NCBI RefSeq assembly: GCF_022229005.1
Contig: NZ_JAKKFD010000017.1
Location: 1 to 64,000, forward strand
DNA: 64,000 nucleotides
Direction: 5' to 3'
Origin: Micromonospora trifolii
GTDB taxonomy: Bacteria > Actinomycetota > Actinomycetes > Mycobacteriales > Micromonosporaceae
The notes below the pieces were generated by a model. That model was not told where the DNA came from, searched no databases, and saw only the letters and a program-made list of their open reading frames with translations. A program made the translations under genes and the position numbers. Below, in pieces: positions 35,827 to 44,830 of this stretch (positions within the stretch are counted from its first letter, which is position 1; each line of letters begins with the position of its first letter).

Positions 35827-37074
35827 TCAGCCGACGCGGCGGACGTTGGTGAGGGTCAGCCCGAGGGGCGGCAGCGCTGGCATCCGGTGCAGATCCAGGG
35901 CCAGGTTCTGGACCGGCACCTCGTAGCGCATGGTGGTGGCAAGGTTGGTGACCGCCCGCTTCATCAGGTCGATGGTGATCCACTCGCCGGCGCAGCGGTG
36001 CCCGGCCCAGTGGTCGCCGCCACCCTGCGGGATCAGTTCGAACGGGTCCACCCGGCGGCCGGCGAACCGCTCCGGGCGAAACAGTTCCGGCTGCGGCCAG
36101 AGCGTCGGGTGGTGGTTGGTGCCGTAGAGGTCGAGCAGCACCCGTCGACCGCGCGGAAAGTGGTAGCCCTGCCAGTCGAAGGACCGCCGGACCCGGGCCG
36201 CCGCGATCGGGAAGAACGGGTAGTAGCGGCGTACCTCCTGGACGAACTGCTCGGTGGCCTCGTCGTCGTCACGGACCCGTTCCCGCCAGGCCGGATGGTC
36301 GTGCAGGGCGAGCGCGGCGAAGGTCAGGTACTGGTCGACGGCGACGACCGGGCGCAGCACGTTGAGCAGCTCCACCGCCGCGATCCGCCGGGGCAGGAGG
36401 TTGCCGCGCCCGTCCCGGTGTTCGGCGATGACGGCCAGGGCGCTGCCGGCTGGCGCCGGGGCGAAACCGACCCGGGTCCGTTCGATGAGGTCGGCGAGCC
36501 AGCGTTCGGTGCGGTACCGGGCGACCCGTCCGCGCCAGTGCCGGGGTCCCAGCACGGCCGGGGCCTCGATCATGGCGTGCAGCTCGACGGTGCGGCGCTC
36601 GACCTGCGACGCGGGCAGCGGCACCCCGGCCCAGGCGCAGACCACCCGGGTCAGCATTCGGCCCAGCTCGTCGTAGAGCGACACCGGGCCGGCGCCCTCC
36701 CAGGCGGCGACCCGGGTTCGCCACTCGTCGTCGAAGAGGTGACCGAGCCGCTGGATCGCCGCCGGCGTCATGATCGACATGAAGATGGCCTTGCGGTCGG
36801 AGTGCTCCGGCCCGTCCAGCCCCTGCACCCCGCCCCGACCGGTCAGGGTCCGCTGCACGCGCAGCGGCATCGCTGTGGCGCGTTGGAAGCGGTCGGTGTC
36901 GTAGAACAGCTCCGCCGCCGGCCGGCCGCGCAGGCAGATGGTCGGGGCGAGCAGGATCCGGGTCGTGAAGACGTCGCTGCCGTACCGCTCGCAGCGTTCG
37001 CCGATGAACCGGTAACCGGCGCGGAGCAGCGCGAGGGTGCTGTCCGGGCTGCGGTCGGCCGGCATGGTCGCCAT
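35827..37074 (-). CDS. CYP152 family fatty acid peroxygenase (cytochrome P450)
   Basis: A 415-aa P450 that uses hydrogen peroxide directly. The I-helix shows NVLRPVVAVDQYL with R241-P242 in place of the AGxxT of normal P450s; this Arg binds the fatty-acid carboxylate in CYP152. The heme Cys is C361 in GHRCAGE after IPQGGG. QEVRRYYPFFP and LDLYGTNHHP match P450 BS-beta. Q84 in GVQGLDG corresponds to the Gln of hydroxylating members, not the His of decarboxylating OleT. GAGGAG precedes the ATG. A stress-type promoter lies upstream. Confidence 0.95.
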   Translation of the reverse strand: MATMPADRSPDSTLALLRAGYRFIGERCERYGSDVFTTRILLAPTICLRGRPAAELFYDTDRFQRATAMPLRVQRTLTGRGGVQGLDGPEHSDRKAIFMSIMTPAAIQRLGHLFDDEWRTRVAAWEGAGPVSLYDELGRMLTRVVCAWAGVPLPASQVERRTVELHAMIEAPAVLGPRHWRGRVARYRTERWLADLIERTRVGFAPAPAGSALAVIAEHRDGRGNLLPRRIAAVELLNVLRPVVAVDQYLTFAALALHDHPAWRERVRDDDEATEQFVQEVRRYYPFFPIAAARVRRSFDWQGYHFPRGRRVLLDLYGTNHHPTLWPQPELFRPERFAGRRVDPFELIPQGGGDHWAGHRCAGEWITIDLMKRAVTNLATTMRYEVPVQNLALDLHRMPALPPLGLTLTNVRRVG

Positions 37075-37122
37075 CGGGTCTCCTCACGCGCAGGTGCGGC
37101 TGGTCGCCGTTTGTCAGCGCGC

Positions 37123-37146
37123 TTACCCCCGTCGACGCCGCTGAAC
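37123..37146 (-). promoter_or_regulatory. SigB-like promoter of the CYP152 gene
   Basis: On the minus strand GTTC (37143-37146), 14 nt, GGGTAA (37123-37128), about 48 nt before the start. Confidence 0.55.
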
Positions 37147-37219
37147 CCCGCCCGGCTGGCCCCTCCCAGGGGCGGCGGAACCTGGTTTGCTGCTGGTGGG
37201 ACGAGCACGGGGAGGGCGG

Positions 37220-37621
37220 ATGCGCGACAACACATCGCCGCACTGGCGGCAGCGGCGAGCGGCCGGGGCACTCGGCGGAGGCCGCGACGGGCGGTCACTG
37301 ATCGGGCCGCCGAGGCGGCCCACCCGCCCGCACCGGTTCTTCACAGTGCACCTGGGCTTCACCGCGCCCGGCCCGGCCGAGGCCCGCGAGCTGGCAGTGG
37401 CGTACGCGGAGGCGCTGAGCCTGCTCCGCTCGGAGGTGGCAATCGGTGCGGCGGCCCTGTCACCGGCGGACGCCTGGCAGCGGGCCGAGCGGCTGTTCTG
37501 CGGCGCGATCGGGCCGGACGGCGAGCGCTGCGTCGACGTGGCCGACCATCCGGGCTTCCACCACGCCCCGGGCCCGGGTGGCCTCGGCTGGGGCGACGGC
37601 GACGCTCCCGGCGATGGTTGA
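37220..37621 (+). CDS. Hypothetical protein
   Basis: A 133-aa protein, not recognised. A basic N-terminus (to about 45) is followed by a compact domain PHRFFTVHLGFTAPGPAEARELAVAYAEAL with two Cys (LFCGAIGPDGERCVD) and a Gly/Pro-rich end. No signal peptide or membrane helix is seen. The ATG follows GGGGAGGG. It is divergent from the CYP152 gene and stands alone. Confidence 0.6.
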   Translation: MRDNTSPHWRQRRAAGALGGGRDGRSLIGPPRRPTRPHRFFTVHLGFTAPGPAEARELAVAYAEALSLLRSEVAIGAAALSPADAWQRAERLFCGAIGPDGERCVDVADHPGFHHAPGPGGLGWGDGDAPGDG

Positions 37622-37741
37622 CAACCAGTTCCGGGTGGCCGATCCGGTGGTGCGCCGGCCAGCCCGCCGGCATGGCCGTGCCGGTGTCCCGACCACGGGC
37701 ACCGGCACGGCGATCCACCGCCGACGGTTCGGCGGGCACTG

Positions 37742-37960
37742 TCAGTCCAGGTCGAACTCGCCGTCCTGCGCGCCGGCCACGAAGGCGTCCCACTCGGCCT
37801 GGGTGAAGACCAGCACCGGCCCGTTCGGCTCGGCCGAGTTGCGCATCCCGATCAGGTCGTCGACGAAGGCAACCTCAACGGCGCTGTCGGAGGTGTCCCC
37901 CTCGGCCCGCTGCCAGACCGCCCGAGAGAGGTCGAAGTCGCCCTTGGGGTGTTGCGCCAT
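37742..37960 (-). CDS. DUF397 protein
   Basis: A 72-aa protein with the DUF397 core: DLSRAVWQRAEGDTSDSAVEVAFVDDLIGMRNSAEP, GPVLVFTQAEWDAFVAGA and an acidic end. DUF397 proteins normally pair with XRE-family regulators in actinomycetes and modulate them. No such regulator lies next to it here, so it may be an orphan. It is divergent from pepN. Confidence 0.9.
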   Translation of the reverse strand: MAQHPKGDFDLSRAVWQRAEGDTSDSAVEVAFVDDLIGMRNSAEPNGPVLVFTQAEWDAFVAGAQDGEFDLD

Positions 37961-38029
37961 GGTTCTTTCCTCCAGTGCCGAGGGTCGTGTGGTGACCGGG
38001 TGCCGATCCCCATCGGGCAGGATAAGCGG

Positions 38030-40546
38030 ATGCCGAGCCTGACCCGTGTAGAGGCGACCGCGCGTGGCGCGGCGATTACTGTCGAGTCCTATCAGGTGGA
38101 CCTCGACCTGACCGGTGACGGCGACCTGTTCCGCTCCCGCGTCGAGATCCGGTTCCGGGCCACCGCCGGCGCCGCGACCTTCGTCGAGGTCAAGCCCGCC
38201 AAACTGCGTGGTGTACGCCTCAACGACCGCGACCTGGATCCCGGCCTGCTCGCCGACAACCGGCTGCCGCTCGACGACCTGACCGAGGAGAACACGCTCG
38301 TCGTCGAGGCCGAGATGGCGTACTCCAAGACGGGGGAGGGGATGCACCGCTTCGTCGACCCGGCCGACGGCGAGACCTACCTCTACGCCGAGTCCTTCCT
38401 CGACAACGCGCCGCGCATCTTCGCCGCCTTCGACCAGCCCGACCTCAAGGCCCCGTTCACCCTCTCGGTCACCGCGCCGCCGCAGTGGATCGTCGCGGGC
38501 AACGCCGAGGTGGCCGCCAACCCGGCCCCCGGGCGCTGGGAGTTCGCCCCGAGCGCGCCCCTGGCCACGTACTTCTTCTCGCTGATCGCGGGGCCGTACC
38601 ACGTCCGGCGGGCCGAGCACGACGGCATACCGCTGGGCATCTACTGCCGCCGGTCACTCGCCGAGCACCTGGACGCCGACGCCGAGGAGATCTTCACCAT
38701 CACCCGGCAGTGCCTGGACCGGTTCCACCAGCTCTTCACCGAACGCTATCCGTTCGGCAAGTACGACCAGGCGTTCGTGCCCGAGTTCAACGCCGGCGCG
38801 ATGGAGAACCCGGGCCTGGTCACCTTCCGCGACGACTACGTGTTCCGCTCGGCCGTCACCGACACCCAGCGCGAGCAGCGGGCCGGCACCATCGCCCACG
38901 AGATGGCCCACATGTGGTTCGGCGACCTGGTCACCATGCGCTGGTGGGACGACCTGTGGTTGAACGAGTCCTTCGCCGAGTACCTCGGCACCCGGGTCAC
39001 CGCCGAGGCGACCCGCTTCGACCAGGCCTGGACCACCTTCGCCATGCGTCGCAAGGCCTGGGGCTACGCCGCCGACCAGCGGCCCTCCACCCACCCGATC
39101 GCCCCGCAGGAGGTCGTCGACGCCGAGGCGGGCCTGCTCAACTTCGACGGCATCTCGTACGCCAAGGGCGCCAGCGTGCTGCGGCAGCTGGTCGCGTGGC
39201 TCGGCGACGAGGCGTTCCTCGCCGGCCTGAACGCGCACTTCGCCGCACACCGCTTCGGCAACGCCACCCTCGCCGACCTGCTGACCAGCCTCTCCACCAG
39301 CAGCGGGCGGGACCTGTCCGACTGGGCCGAGCTGTGGTTGCGCCGACCGCAGGTCAACACGCTGCGTGCCGAGGTCGCCGTGGACGCCGACGGCCACTAC
39401 ACCGAGGTGGCGGTGGTGCAGACCGCGCCCGAGTCGTACCCGGTGCTACGCCCACACCGGATCGGCGTGGGCCGCTATTCGATGGACGGCACCGGGCGGC
39501 GCGACGAGGTGGACATCGACCCGAACGCCGACGGGGGCCGCACCGTGCTCGCTGCGCTGACCGGCGAGCCGGCGGCCCGGTTGTTGCTGCTCAACGACGG
39601 TGACCTCACCTTCGCGAAGGTACGCCTCGACCCGGCGTCGGCGGACGCCGTCCCGCAGGTGCTGCCCGGTCTGACCGACCCGCTGGCCCGGGCGATGCTC
39701 TGGCGCGAGGCACTGGACGCGGCGACCGACGGCGAGCGGCCGGTCACCGGCCTGGTCGATCTGATGGCTGCCGCGCTGCCCGCCGAGACGGAGGTGATCA
39801 TCGCGGAGGACGTGCTGACGCTCAGCAGGTCCCTGGTCGACCGCTACCTCGACCCGCTGACCCGTGCCACGGCGCTGGCCAGGGTCGCCGGGACGTGCCA
39901 ACGGCTGCTCGACGGCGCGCCGGCCGGGGAGTCGTTGCAGCTCGCCGCCGCACGGGGTTGGATCGCCGCGACCACCGACGCTGACCTGCTCGTCGGTTGG
40001 CTCGCCGGCCGGGACGTGCCGGCCGGGCTGAAGGTCGACGCGGAGCTGCGCTGGGCGGTGCTGCGTCGCCTTGTGGTGCTGGGCGCCGCCGGCGAGGCGG
40101 AGATCGCCATCGAGGCCGCCGCCGACAACAGCTCGACGGGCGCGGAACGGGCCGCCCACTGCCGGGCGGCGCTGCCCGACCCGGCGGCGAAGCAGGCGAC
40201 CTGGGAGATCATCGTGCGGGACACCGAGCTGTCCGGTCGGCTGCTGGAGGCGATCACCGAGGGGTTCTGGCAACCCGAACAGGCCGACCTGACCGCCGCG
40301 TACGTCGATCGGTACTTCGCGGAGATGCCGGCCGCCGCGCACCGGCGTACCCCCTGGACGGCCGACCGGGTGGCCGCCCTGGCGTTCCCCCGCTACGCCG
40401 TGGCGCAGCCCACCAGGGAGGCGGCCGCGGCGCTGCTGGCCCGCGACGACCTGACCCCTGGCCTGCGCCGGGTGGTGACCGACGCCGACGACGACCTGCG
40501 TCGCGCGCTGGTCGCCCGGACGGCGGTGGCCGCCGCCTCGGCCTGA
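38030..40546 (+). CDS. pepN: Aminopeptidase N
   Basis: M1 zinc metallopeptidase of 838 aa that removes N-terminal residues from peptides in the cytoplasm. The substrate-recognition motif GAMEN (NAGAMENPG) and the zinc motif HEMAHMWFGD (HExxH) with the downstream Glu in NESFAE are intact. The C-terminal half is an ERAP1-like helical domain. The ATG at 38030 (MPSLTRVEATARG) is chosen over longer in-frame starts that lack homology. No ribosome site is obvious. A perfect hairpin terminator follows the gene. Confidence 0.96.
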   Translation: MPSLTRVEATARGAAITVESYQVDLDLTGDGDLFRSRVEIRFRATAGAATFVEVKPAKLRGVRLNDRDLDPGLLADNRLPLDDLTEENTLVVEAEMAYSKTGEGMHRFVDPADGETYLYAESFLDNAPRIFAAFDQPDLKAPFTLSVTAPPQWIVAGNAEVAANPAPGRWEFAPSAPLATYFFSLIAGPYHVRRAEHDGIPLGIYCRRSLAEHLDADAEEIFTITRQCLDRFHQLFTERYPFGKYDQAFVPEFNAGAMENPGLVTFRDDYVFRSAVTDTQREQRAGTIAHEMAHMWFGDLVTMRWWDDLWLNESFAEYLGTRVTAEATRFDQAWTTFAMRRKAWGYAADQRPSTHPIAPQEVVDAEAGLLNFDGISYAKGASVLRQLVAWLGDEAFLAGLNAHFAAHRFGNATLADLLTSLSTSSGRDLSDWAELWLRRPQVNTLRAEVAVDADGHYTEVAVVQTAPESYPVLRPHRIGVGRYSMDGTGRRDEVDIDPNADGGRTVLAALTGEPAARLLLLNDGDLTFAKVRLDPASADAVPQVLPGLTDPLARAMLWREALDAATDGERPVTGLVDLMAAALPAETEVIIAEDVLTLSRSLVDRYLDPLTRATALARVAGTCQRLLDGAPAGESLQLAAARGWIAATTDADLLVGWLAGRDVPAGLKVDAELRWAVLRRLVVLGAAGEAEIAIEAAADNSSTGAERAAHCRAALPDPAAKQATWEIIVRDTELSGRLLEAITEGFWQPEQADLTAAYVDRYFAEMPAAAHRRTPWTADRVAALAFPRYAVAQPTREAAAALLARDDLTPGLRRVVTDADDDLRRALVARTAVAAASA

Positions 40547-40611
40547 CCGCTGAGCAGCGTGGCCTGACGCCGTGGGTGGCCCTGCGCGTGCTGGCCCGAC
40601 GCGAGCTGGGC

Positions 40612-40643
40612 GCTGCGGGGTGGCTGGTCGGCCACCCCGCAGC
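40612..40643. terminator. Bidirectional terminator between pepN and the FAD monooxygenase
   Basis: A perfect 13-bp stem (40612-40624 with 40631-40643) with a 6-nt loop, just before the minus-strand stop at 40650. Confidence 0.9.
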
Positions 40644-40649
40644 CGCAGC

Positions 40650-41855
40650 TCAGCGCAGGGCGGGCTCCGCCGTGACCGGCGCGTCCCAGTCGATGACGTA
40701 GCGCTGTTCGTCGGCGACGGTCTTCTCCGGGTCCAGCACTGTGCGCACCATCAGCGGCATCAGCAACGGCATCAGCGTCCGCGCCACCGCACCGGGGGCC
40801 TTCGCGTGGTTGATCCGGGCCGCCCGGGCCGCGACCTTCTCCACCCGGGTACGACGCAACCGCACGTACGCGGCGAACGCCGCCTGGACGTCCGGCAGGT
40901 CGCGCAGGCAACGGGCGAGTTGCACAGCGCTCTCGATGGCCAGTGACGCGCCCTGCCCGGAACTGTTCGAGGGCGCGTGCGCCGCGTCGCCGACCAGCAC
41001 CATCCGGCCCCGATGCCAGTGCGGCACGGGCGGCATGATCTGCAACGACCCGACAACCTGGAGGTCGTCGGCGTCGCTGGTGGCGACCAGCTCCCGGCCA
41101 GGGTCGTCGTCGCCGTAGGTGGCGCGCAGGGTGTCCAGCCACTGCTCCGCCGGCACCGCCCGGGCCTCGACGAGGCTCATCGGCCGCTGCTGCGGCAGGT
41201 TGGCCCCCCACCGGGTGCCGCCGCCGGGCTCCGGCCAGTACAGGTAGTAGCCGCGTCGGCCGAACGCGAACGTCATGGTGCCCGGCTCCGCGTCCACCTC
41301 GTGCCGGGCGACCGCCTCGAAGCCGAGCAGGCCGGTGAACCGGGGGCCGGGCGCGGTCGGGTCGATGAGCCCCCGGACCGTGGAGCGGATTCCGTCCGCG
41401 CCGACGAGGATGTCGGCGGTCGCTGTGCTGCCGTCCTCGAAGCGTGCGGTCACTCCGTCGCCGGTCTGCTCGGCGTCGACCAGCCGCTTGCCGTACGCGA
41501 ACGGCACGCCCTCAGCGGATGCCTGGTCGTGCAGCACCTGGTAAAGCTCGGCGCGGTGCACCACGTGCAGCGGCGGCACCCCGGTCAGCGTGGGCATGTC
41601 GATGCGGCGGCGGCCGACGGTCAGAGCGCTGCGTTCGATCGGTGTGGCGATCGCCGTCACCGCCTCGTGCGCGCCGACCGTACGTAGGGCCGCCACGCCG
41701 TTGGGCGCGAGGGCGAGGGTGCCGCCGATGCCGCTGGCCGTGGTCGGGTACGCCTCGTAGACGGTTGCGGTGATGCCGGCGCGGCGCAGCGCGAGCGCCG
41801 TCACCGGCCCGGCGATGCCGCCGCCGATGACGATCGCGGTTCGTACAGTGGTCAT
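40650..41855 (-). CDS. FAD-dependent monooxygenase
   Basis: A 401-aa flavoprotein of the PHBH/TetX-like class. The Rossmann motif is IVIGGGIAGPVTALALRR, then the DG motif ILVGADGIRSTVR and the FAD-binding GDAAHAPSNSSGQGASLAIESA, with Ser where Pro is usual. Such enzymes hydroxylate aromatics or drugs with NAD(P)H. The substrate is unknown, but a PadR regulator just upstream and palindromes in the promoter suggest induction by a small aromatic compound or drug. GGGAGAG precedes the ATG. Confidence 0.92.
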   Translation of the reverse strand: MTTVRTAIVIGGGIAGPVTALALRRAGITATVYEAYPTTASGIGGTLALAPNGVAALRTVGAHEAVTAIATPIERSALTVGRRRIDMPTLTGVPPLHVVHRAELYQVLHDQASAEGVPFAYGKRLVDAEQTGDGVTARFEDGSTATADILVGADGIRSTVRGLIDPTAPGPRFTGLLGFEAVARHEVDAEPGTMTFAFGRRGYYLYWPEPGGGTRWGANLPQQRPMSLVEARAVPAEQWLDTLRATYGDDDPGRELVATSDADDLQVVGSLQIMPPVPHWHRGRMVLVGDAAHAPSNSSGQGASLAIESAVQLARCLRDLPDVQAAFAAYVRLRRTRVEKVAARAARINHAKAPGAVARTLMPLLMPLMVRTVLDPEKTVADEQRYVIDWDAPVTAEPALR

Positions 41856-41880
41856 GGTCTCTCCCTGGGTGTGGTCGTTG

Positions 41881-41926
41881 GTGCGCTGGCGCACGGACCT
41901 GGTGTGGTCGGTGCGCGGTAGCGCGG
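41881..41926 (-). promoter_or_regulatory. Palindromic operator candidates before the monooxygenase
   Basis: GTGCGC-TG-GCGCAC (41881-41894) is a perfect palindrome, and GTGCGC-GGTA-GCGCGG (41911-41926) is an imperfect second copy. Between and after them GCGGACCTGG-like sequence repeats. They lie 26-71 bp upstream of the start, a good place for a repressor. Confidence 0.5.
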
Positions 41927-42003
41927 ACCTGGGAGGGAGCCCGGTTATCCTCGTGGTTGCCGCTTCGGGCCGGGTGCCTTCCCAGGCGTCGGTTCGGGGT
42001 CAG

Positions 42004-42039
42004 GGCCCCGGTGAGGTGTTGGCGCACCTCGCCGGGGCC
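42004..42039 (-). terminator. Terminator after the PadR gene
   Basis: A 15-bp stem with one mismatch (42004-42018 with 42025-42039) just after the PadR stop, separating it from the monooxygenase unit. Confidence 0.75.
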
Positions 42040-42044
42040 GCTTC

Positions 42045-42758
42045 TCAGCCGGTGCTGTCCGTGCTGGCCTCCGCGGTGTTGGTCGGTGGGGTGTCGGGGC
42101 TGGCCTTCGGGGTGTGCGTCTTCTCGGCCAACTCGGTCAGCTCGGCCGGCATCTCGCCGGTCTCGTGGAAGGCCCGCCAGGCGCCCAACCCGGGATAGCT
42201 GCCCGAGGTCAGCTCCGCGAGCAGTGCCCGCAGCCAGGCCACCTCCGCGTCCCGCATGGCGAGGTCGTACTCCGACTCCACCAGGAACAGCCGTGGAATC
42301 TCCCGCAGGTGCGCGTCGAGCGTCTCGCGGTCCTGACGGATCGCGGCCTCCAGCAGGTCGAGCCGTTGCCGCAGCAGGCGGGTGGCCTCGTCGGGGTGCA
42401 GCGCGGCGAGCACTGACAACCCGGCCCGGAAGCGGGGGTGCTCCGCCATGGGGGTGGAGACCAGCTCGCGGGCCCAGTCGACCAGCTCCGCCCGCCCGGC
42501 GTCGGTGATCCGGTAGACGGTGCGTTCCGGGCGTCGGCCCTCGCGCAGGCTCTCCACCGCCTCGATCAGGTGGTGTTTGTCCAGGTTGCCGATCACGGTG
42601 TAGAAGGACCCCCACTTGAACTCCATGTCCTGGTCCTTGCCCCAGGCGCGCAGTGCGGTGGCGATCTCGTACGGGTGCATCGGCCGCTGGGCCAGGGCGG
42701 ACAACACGGCCAGCGCCAGCAGGTTGCCGACCTTGCGCCGCTTCGGCACTGTGACCAC
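42045..42758 (-). CDS. PadR family transcriptional regulator
   Basis: A 237-aa DNA-binding protein. The N-terminal winged helix (LLALAVLSALAQRPMHPYEIATAL, SFYTVIGNLDKHHLIEAV, ERTVYRITDAGRAEL) is the PadR signature. A helical dimerisation domain to about 190 and a disordered Thr/Pro-rich tail follow. It most likely controls the FAD monooxygenase downstream and itself. The GTG at 42758 follows GAAGGG. Confidence 0.93.
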   Translation of the reverse strand: MVTVPKRRKVGNLLALAVLSALAQRPMHPYEIATALRAWGKDQDMEFKWGSFYTVIGNLDKHHLIEAVESLREGRRPERTVYRITDAGRAELVDWARELVSTPMAEHPRFRAGLSVLAALHPDEATRLLRQRLDLLEAAIRQDRETLDAHLREIPRLFLVESEYDLAMRDAEVAWLRALLAELTSGSYPGLGAWRAFHETGEMPAELTELAEKTHTPKASPDTPPTNTAEASTDSTG

Positions 42759-42766
42759 ACCCTTCG

Positions 42767-42796
42767 CTCGTCAACGGTTACTCGTCAACGAATATA
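42767..42796 (-). promoter_or_regulatory. padR promoter with direct repeats
   Basis: On the minus strand, TATATT (42791-42796) is a good -10. Two copies of CGTTGACGAG (42781-42790 and 42767-42776, 14 nt apart) cover the predicted transcription start and leader, as an autoregulatory operator would. The next 250 bp up to nadD hold no gene. Confidence 0.5.
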
Positions 42797-42999
42797 CGCC
42801 GATGGCACAACTGCTGCGACCCTGCCTATGGCAGGGCGCCCTCGATCGACTCGGCGTTCATGAAGTCGCGCTGTCCCGGTCTGCCGGAAGGGCCGAGTTT
42901 CAGGAAGCCGAGTTGATCACCGCGGGGGCGGTTGGGCGCGCTGGAGTGAGGTGACGTACGGCGGTGCCGGGCCGGGACGGTCCGCCACGACGCTCGGCC

Positions 43000-43005
43000 T
43001 ACGAT
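43000..43005 (+). promoter_or_regulatory. -10 element of leaderless nadD
   Basis: TACGAT lies 6 nt before the GTG at 43012. Confidence 0.6.
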
Positions 43006-43011
43006 CACTGG

Positions 43012-43608
43012 GTGGAGGAAGATATCCGGCGGATCGGGATCATGGGTGGCACCTTCGATCCCATCCACCACGGGCACCTCGTCGCGGCCAGCGAGGTGGC
43101 GGACCGGTTCGGCCTAGACGAGGTGGTCTTCGTGCCCACCGGGCAGCCGTGGCAGAAGGCCGACGAGCCGGTCAGCCCGGCCGAGGACCGGTACCTGATG
43201 ACAGTGATCGCCACCGCCTCCAACCCTCGCTTCCAGGTCAGCCGGGTCGACATCGACCGCAGTGGGCCCACCTACACGGTCGACACACTGCGTGACCTTC
43301 AGGCCGAGTACGGCCCGAAGGTGCAGTTGTTCTTCATCACCGGCGCGGACGCCCTGCAACGCATCCTGTCCTGGAAGGACCTGGACGAGATCTTCGAGCT
43401 GGCCCACTTCGTCGGCGTGACCCGGCCCGGTTTCCCGCTGACCGACAAGCACCTTCCGGCGGATACCGTCAGTCTGATCCAGGTGCCCGCCATGTCCATC
43501 TCGTCGACCGACTGTCGCGCTCGGGTCGCCCGAGGTGAGCCGGTTTGGTACCTGGTCCCCGACGGTGTGGTGCAGTACATCGCCAAGCGGAGCCTCTATC
43601 AGCGCTGA
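43012..43608 (+). CDS. nadD: Nicotinate-nucleotide adenylyltransferase
   Basis: Makes deamido-NAD from nicotinate mononucleotide and ATP, 198 aa. The nucleotidyltransferase motif is [15 protein letters not shown] and the late motif is [14 protein letters not shown]; the middle has [14 protein letters not shown]. The GTG at 43012, 6 nt after a -10 box, is preferred over an ATG at 42964 that lies before the promoter. It starts the conserved block nadD, rsfS, phosphatase, degV. Confidence 0.97.
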   Translation: MEEDIRRIGIMGGTFDPIHHGHLVAASEVADRFGLDEVVFVPTGQPWQKADEPVSPAEDRYLMTVIATASNPRFQVSRVDIDRSGPTYTVDTLRDLQAEYGPKVQLFFITGADALQRILSWKDLDEIFELAHFVGVTRPGFPLTDKHLPADTVSLIQVPAMSISSTDCRARVARGEPVWYLVPDGVVQYIAKRSLYQR

Positions 43609-43718
43609 GCGCACCCGTTATGCCCAGGTTCGTGGCGCTAACCGACCAGAACTGGACGATCGGGGTGCCGGCGCGTATGAGACGCTTGGAGGATCCCACG
43701 CTTGATCGAAGGAGAACG

Positions 43719-44126
43719 GTGACGATTTCCGAACGCGCTCACGAGCTGGCTATCGCGGCCGCCCAGGCCGCCGCCGACAAGAAGGCGCAGGACATCACGA
43801 TCATTGACGTCGGCGACCAGCTCGCCATCACCGACGCGTTCGTGCTCGCGGCTGCCCCCAACGAGCGTCAGGTGCTGGCCATCGTCGACGCGATCGAGGA
43901 GAGCCTGCTGGAGCTGCCGGACAAGGCGAAGCCGGTGCGGCGCGAGGGCGAGCGTGGTGGCCGTTGGGTGCTGCTCGACTACGTCGACATCGTGGTGCAC
44001 GTCCAGCACACCGAGGAGCGCGAGTTCTACGGGCTCGACCGCCTCTGGAAGGACTGCCCCACCATCCCGTTCGTCGACCGCGACCTGGTCGAGGCCGATG
44101 CCAGCGGGTCCGCCGCAGCCGAATGA
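43719..44126 (+). CDS. rsfS: Ribosomal silencing factor RsfS
   Basis: A 135-aa protein that binds L14 and blocks subunit joining during starvation. It shows the family stretch ITDAFVLAAAPNERQVLAIVDAIEE and GGRWVLLDYVDIVVHVQHTEEREFYGLDRLW. The GTG at 43719 follows AAGGAG (43709-43714). Its stop overlaps the next ATG (ATGA). Confidence 0.97.
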   Translation: MTISERAHELAIAAAQAAADKKAQDITIIDVGDQLAITDAFVLAAAPNERQVLAIVDAIEESLLELPDKAKPVRREGERGGRWVLLDYVDIVVHVQHTEEREFYGLDRLWKDCPTIPFVDRDLVEADASGSAAAE

Positions 44127-44782
44127 CCCGACTGATCGTCTGGCGGCACGGCAACACCGACTGGAATGCCGCCAACCGCGTCCAGGGGCAGACCGACGTA
44201 CCCCTCAACGAGATTGGTCGCGACCAGGCTCGCGCCGCCGCGCCGCTGCTCGCGGCGCTGCGGCCCGACGCGATCGTGGCCAGCGACCTGAGCCGCGCCG
44301 CGGAGACCGCCGCCGCGCTCGCCGCGCTGACGGGTCTTCCGGTGCGCACCGACGCGAGGCTGCGCGAGAGGCACTTCGGTCAGTGGCAGGGTCTGCACCT
44401 CACCGAGGTCGCCGAGCGTTTTCCCGAGGAGTACGCGCGCTGGCGGGCCGGCGACCCCGACCCGGGCGCGGATCTGGAGCCCCTGCACGACCTCGGCGAG
44501 CGGGTCGGTGCCGCGCTGCGGGAAGCAGCGGACGCCGCCCCGGGCGGCACCGTGGTGATCGCCACCCACGGTGGCGGTTCCCGACAGGGCATCGGTCACC
44601 TGCTCGGCTGGGACACTGCCGTGCTCCGCACCATCGGCTCCCTGGCCAACTGCCACTGGAGCGAGCTGCGGCACGACGACCGCGCGCCGGTGGTCGGCCG
44701 TCCGCAGGACGTCAGTGGCTGGCAGTTGCGGGCGCACAACGTCGGCCTGGTCACCGCTCCGGTGGCCGCCGACGCGATCTGA
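44123..44782 (+). CDS. Histidine phosphatase (phosphoglycerate mutase-like)
   Basis: A 219-aa phosphatase. The catalytic RHG is in LIVWRHGNTDWN, with SDLSRAAETA and the second His in VIATHGGGSRQ. Members here are usually broad phosphatases, including glucosyl-3-phosphoglycerate phosphatase in mycobacteria at the same place after rsfS. The ATG overlaps the rsfS stop. The exact substrate is inferred only from synteny. Confidence 0.94.
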   Translation: MTRLIVWRHGNTDWNAANRVQGQTDVPLNEIGRDQARAAAPLLAALRPDAIVASDLSRAAETAAALAALTGLPVRTDARLRERHFGQWQGLHLTEVAERFPEEYARWRAGDPDPGADLEPLHDLGERVGAALREAADAAPGGTVVIATHGGGSRQGIGHLLGWDTAVLRTIGSLANCHWSELRHDDRAPVVGRPQDVSGWQLRAHNVGLVTAPVAADAI

Positions 44783-44817
44783 CCGCTCGCGCTTCGGCGT
44801 TGGGGGTCTCGATCGGC

Positions 44818-44823
44818 TAGCGT
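44818..44823 (+). promoter_or_regulatory. -10 element of the leaderless degV gene
   Basis: TAGCGT lies 7 nt before the ATG at 44831. Confidence 0.6.
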
Positions 44824-44830
44824 GCCGGGC

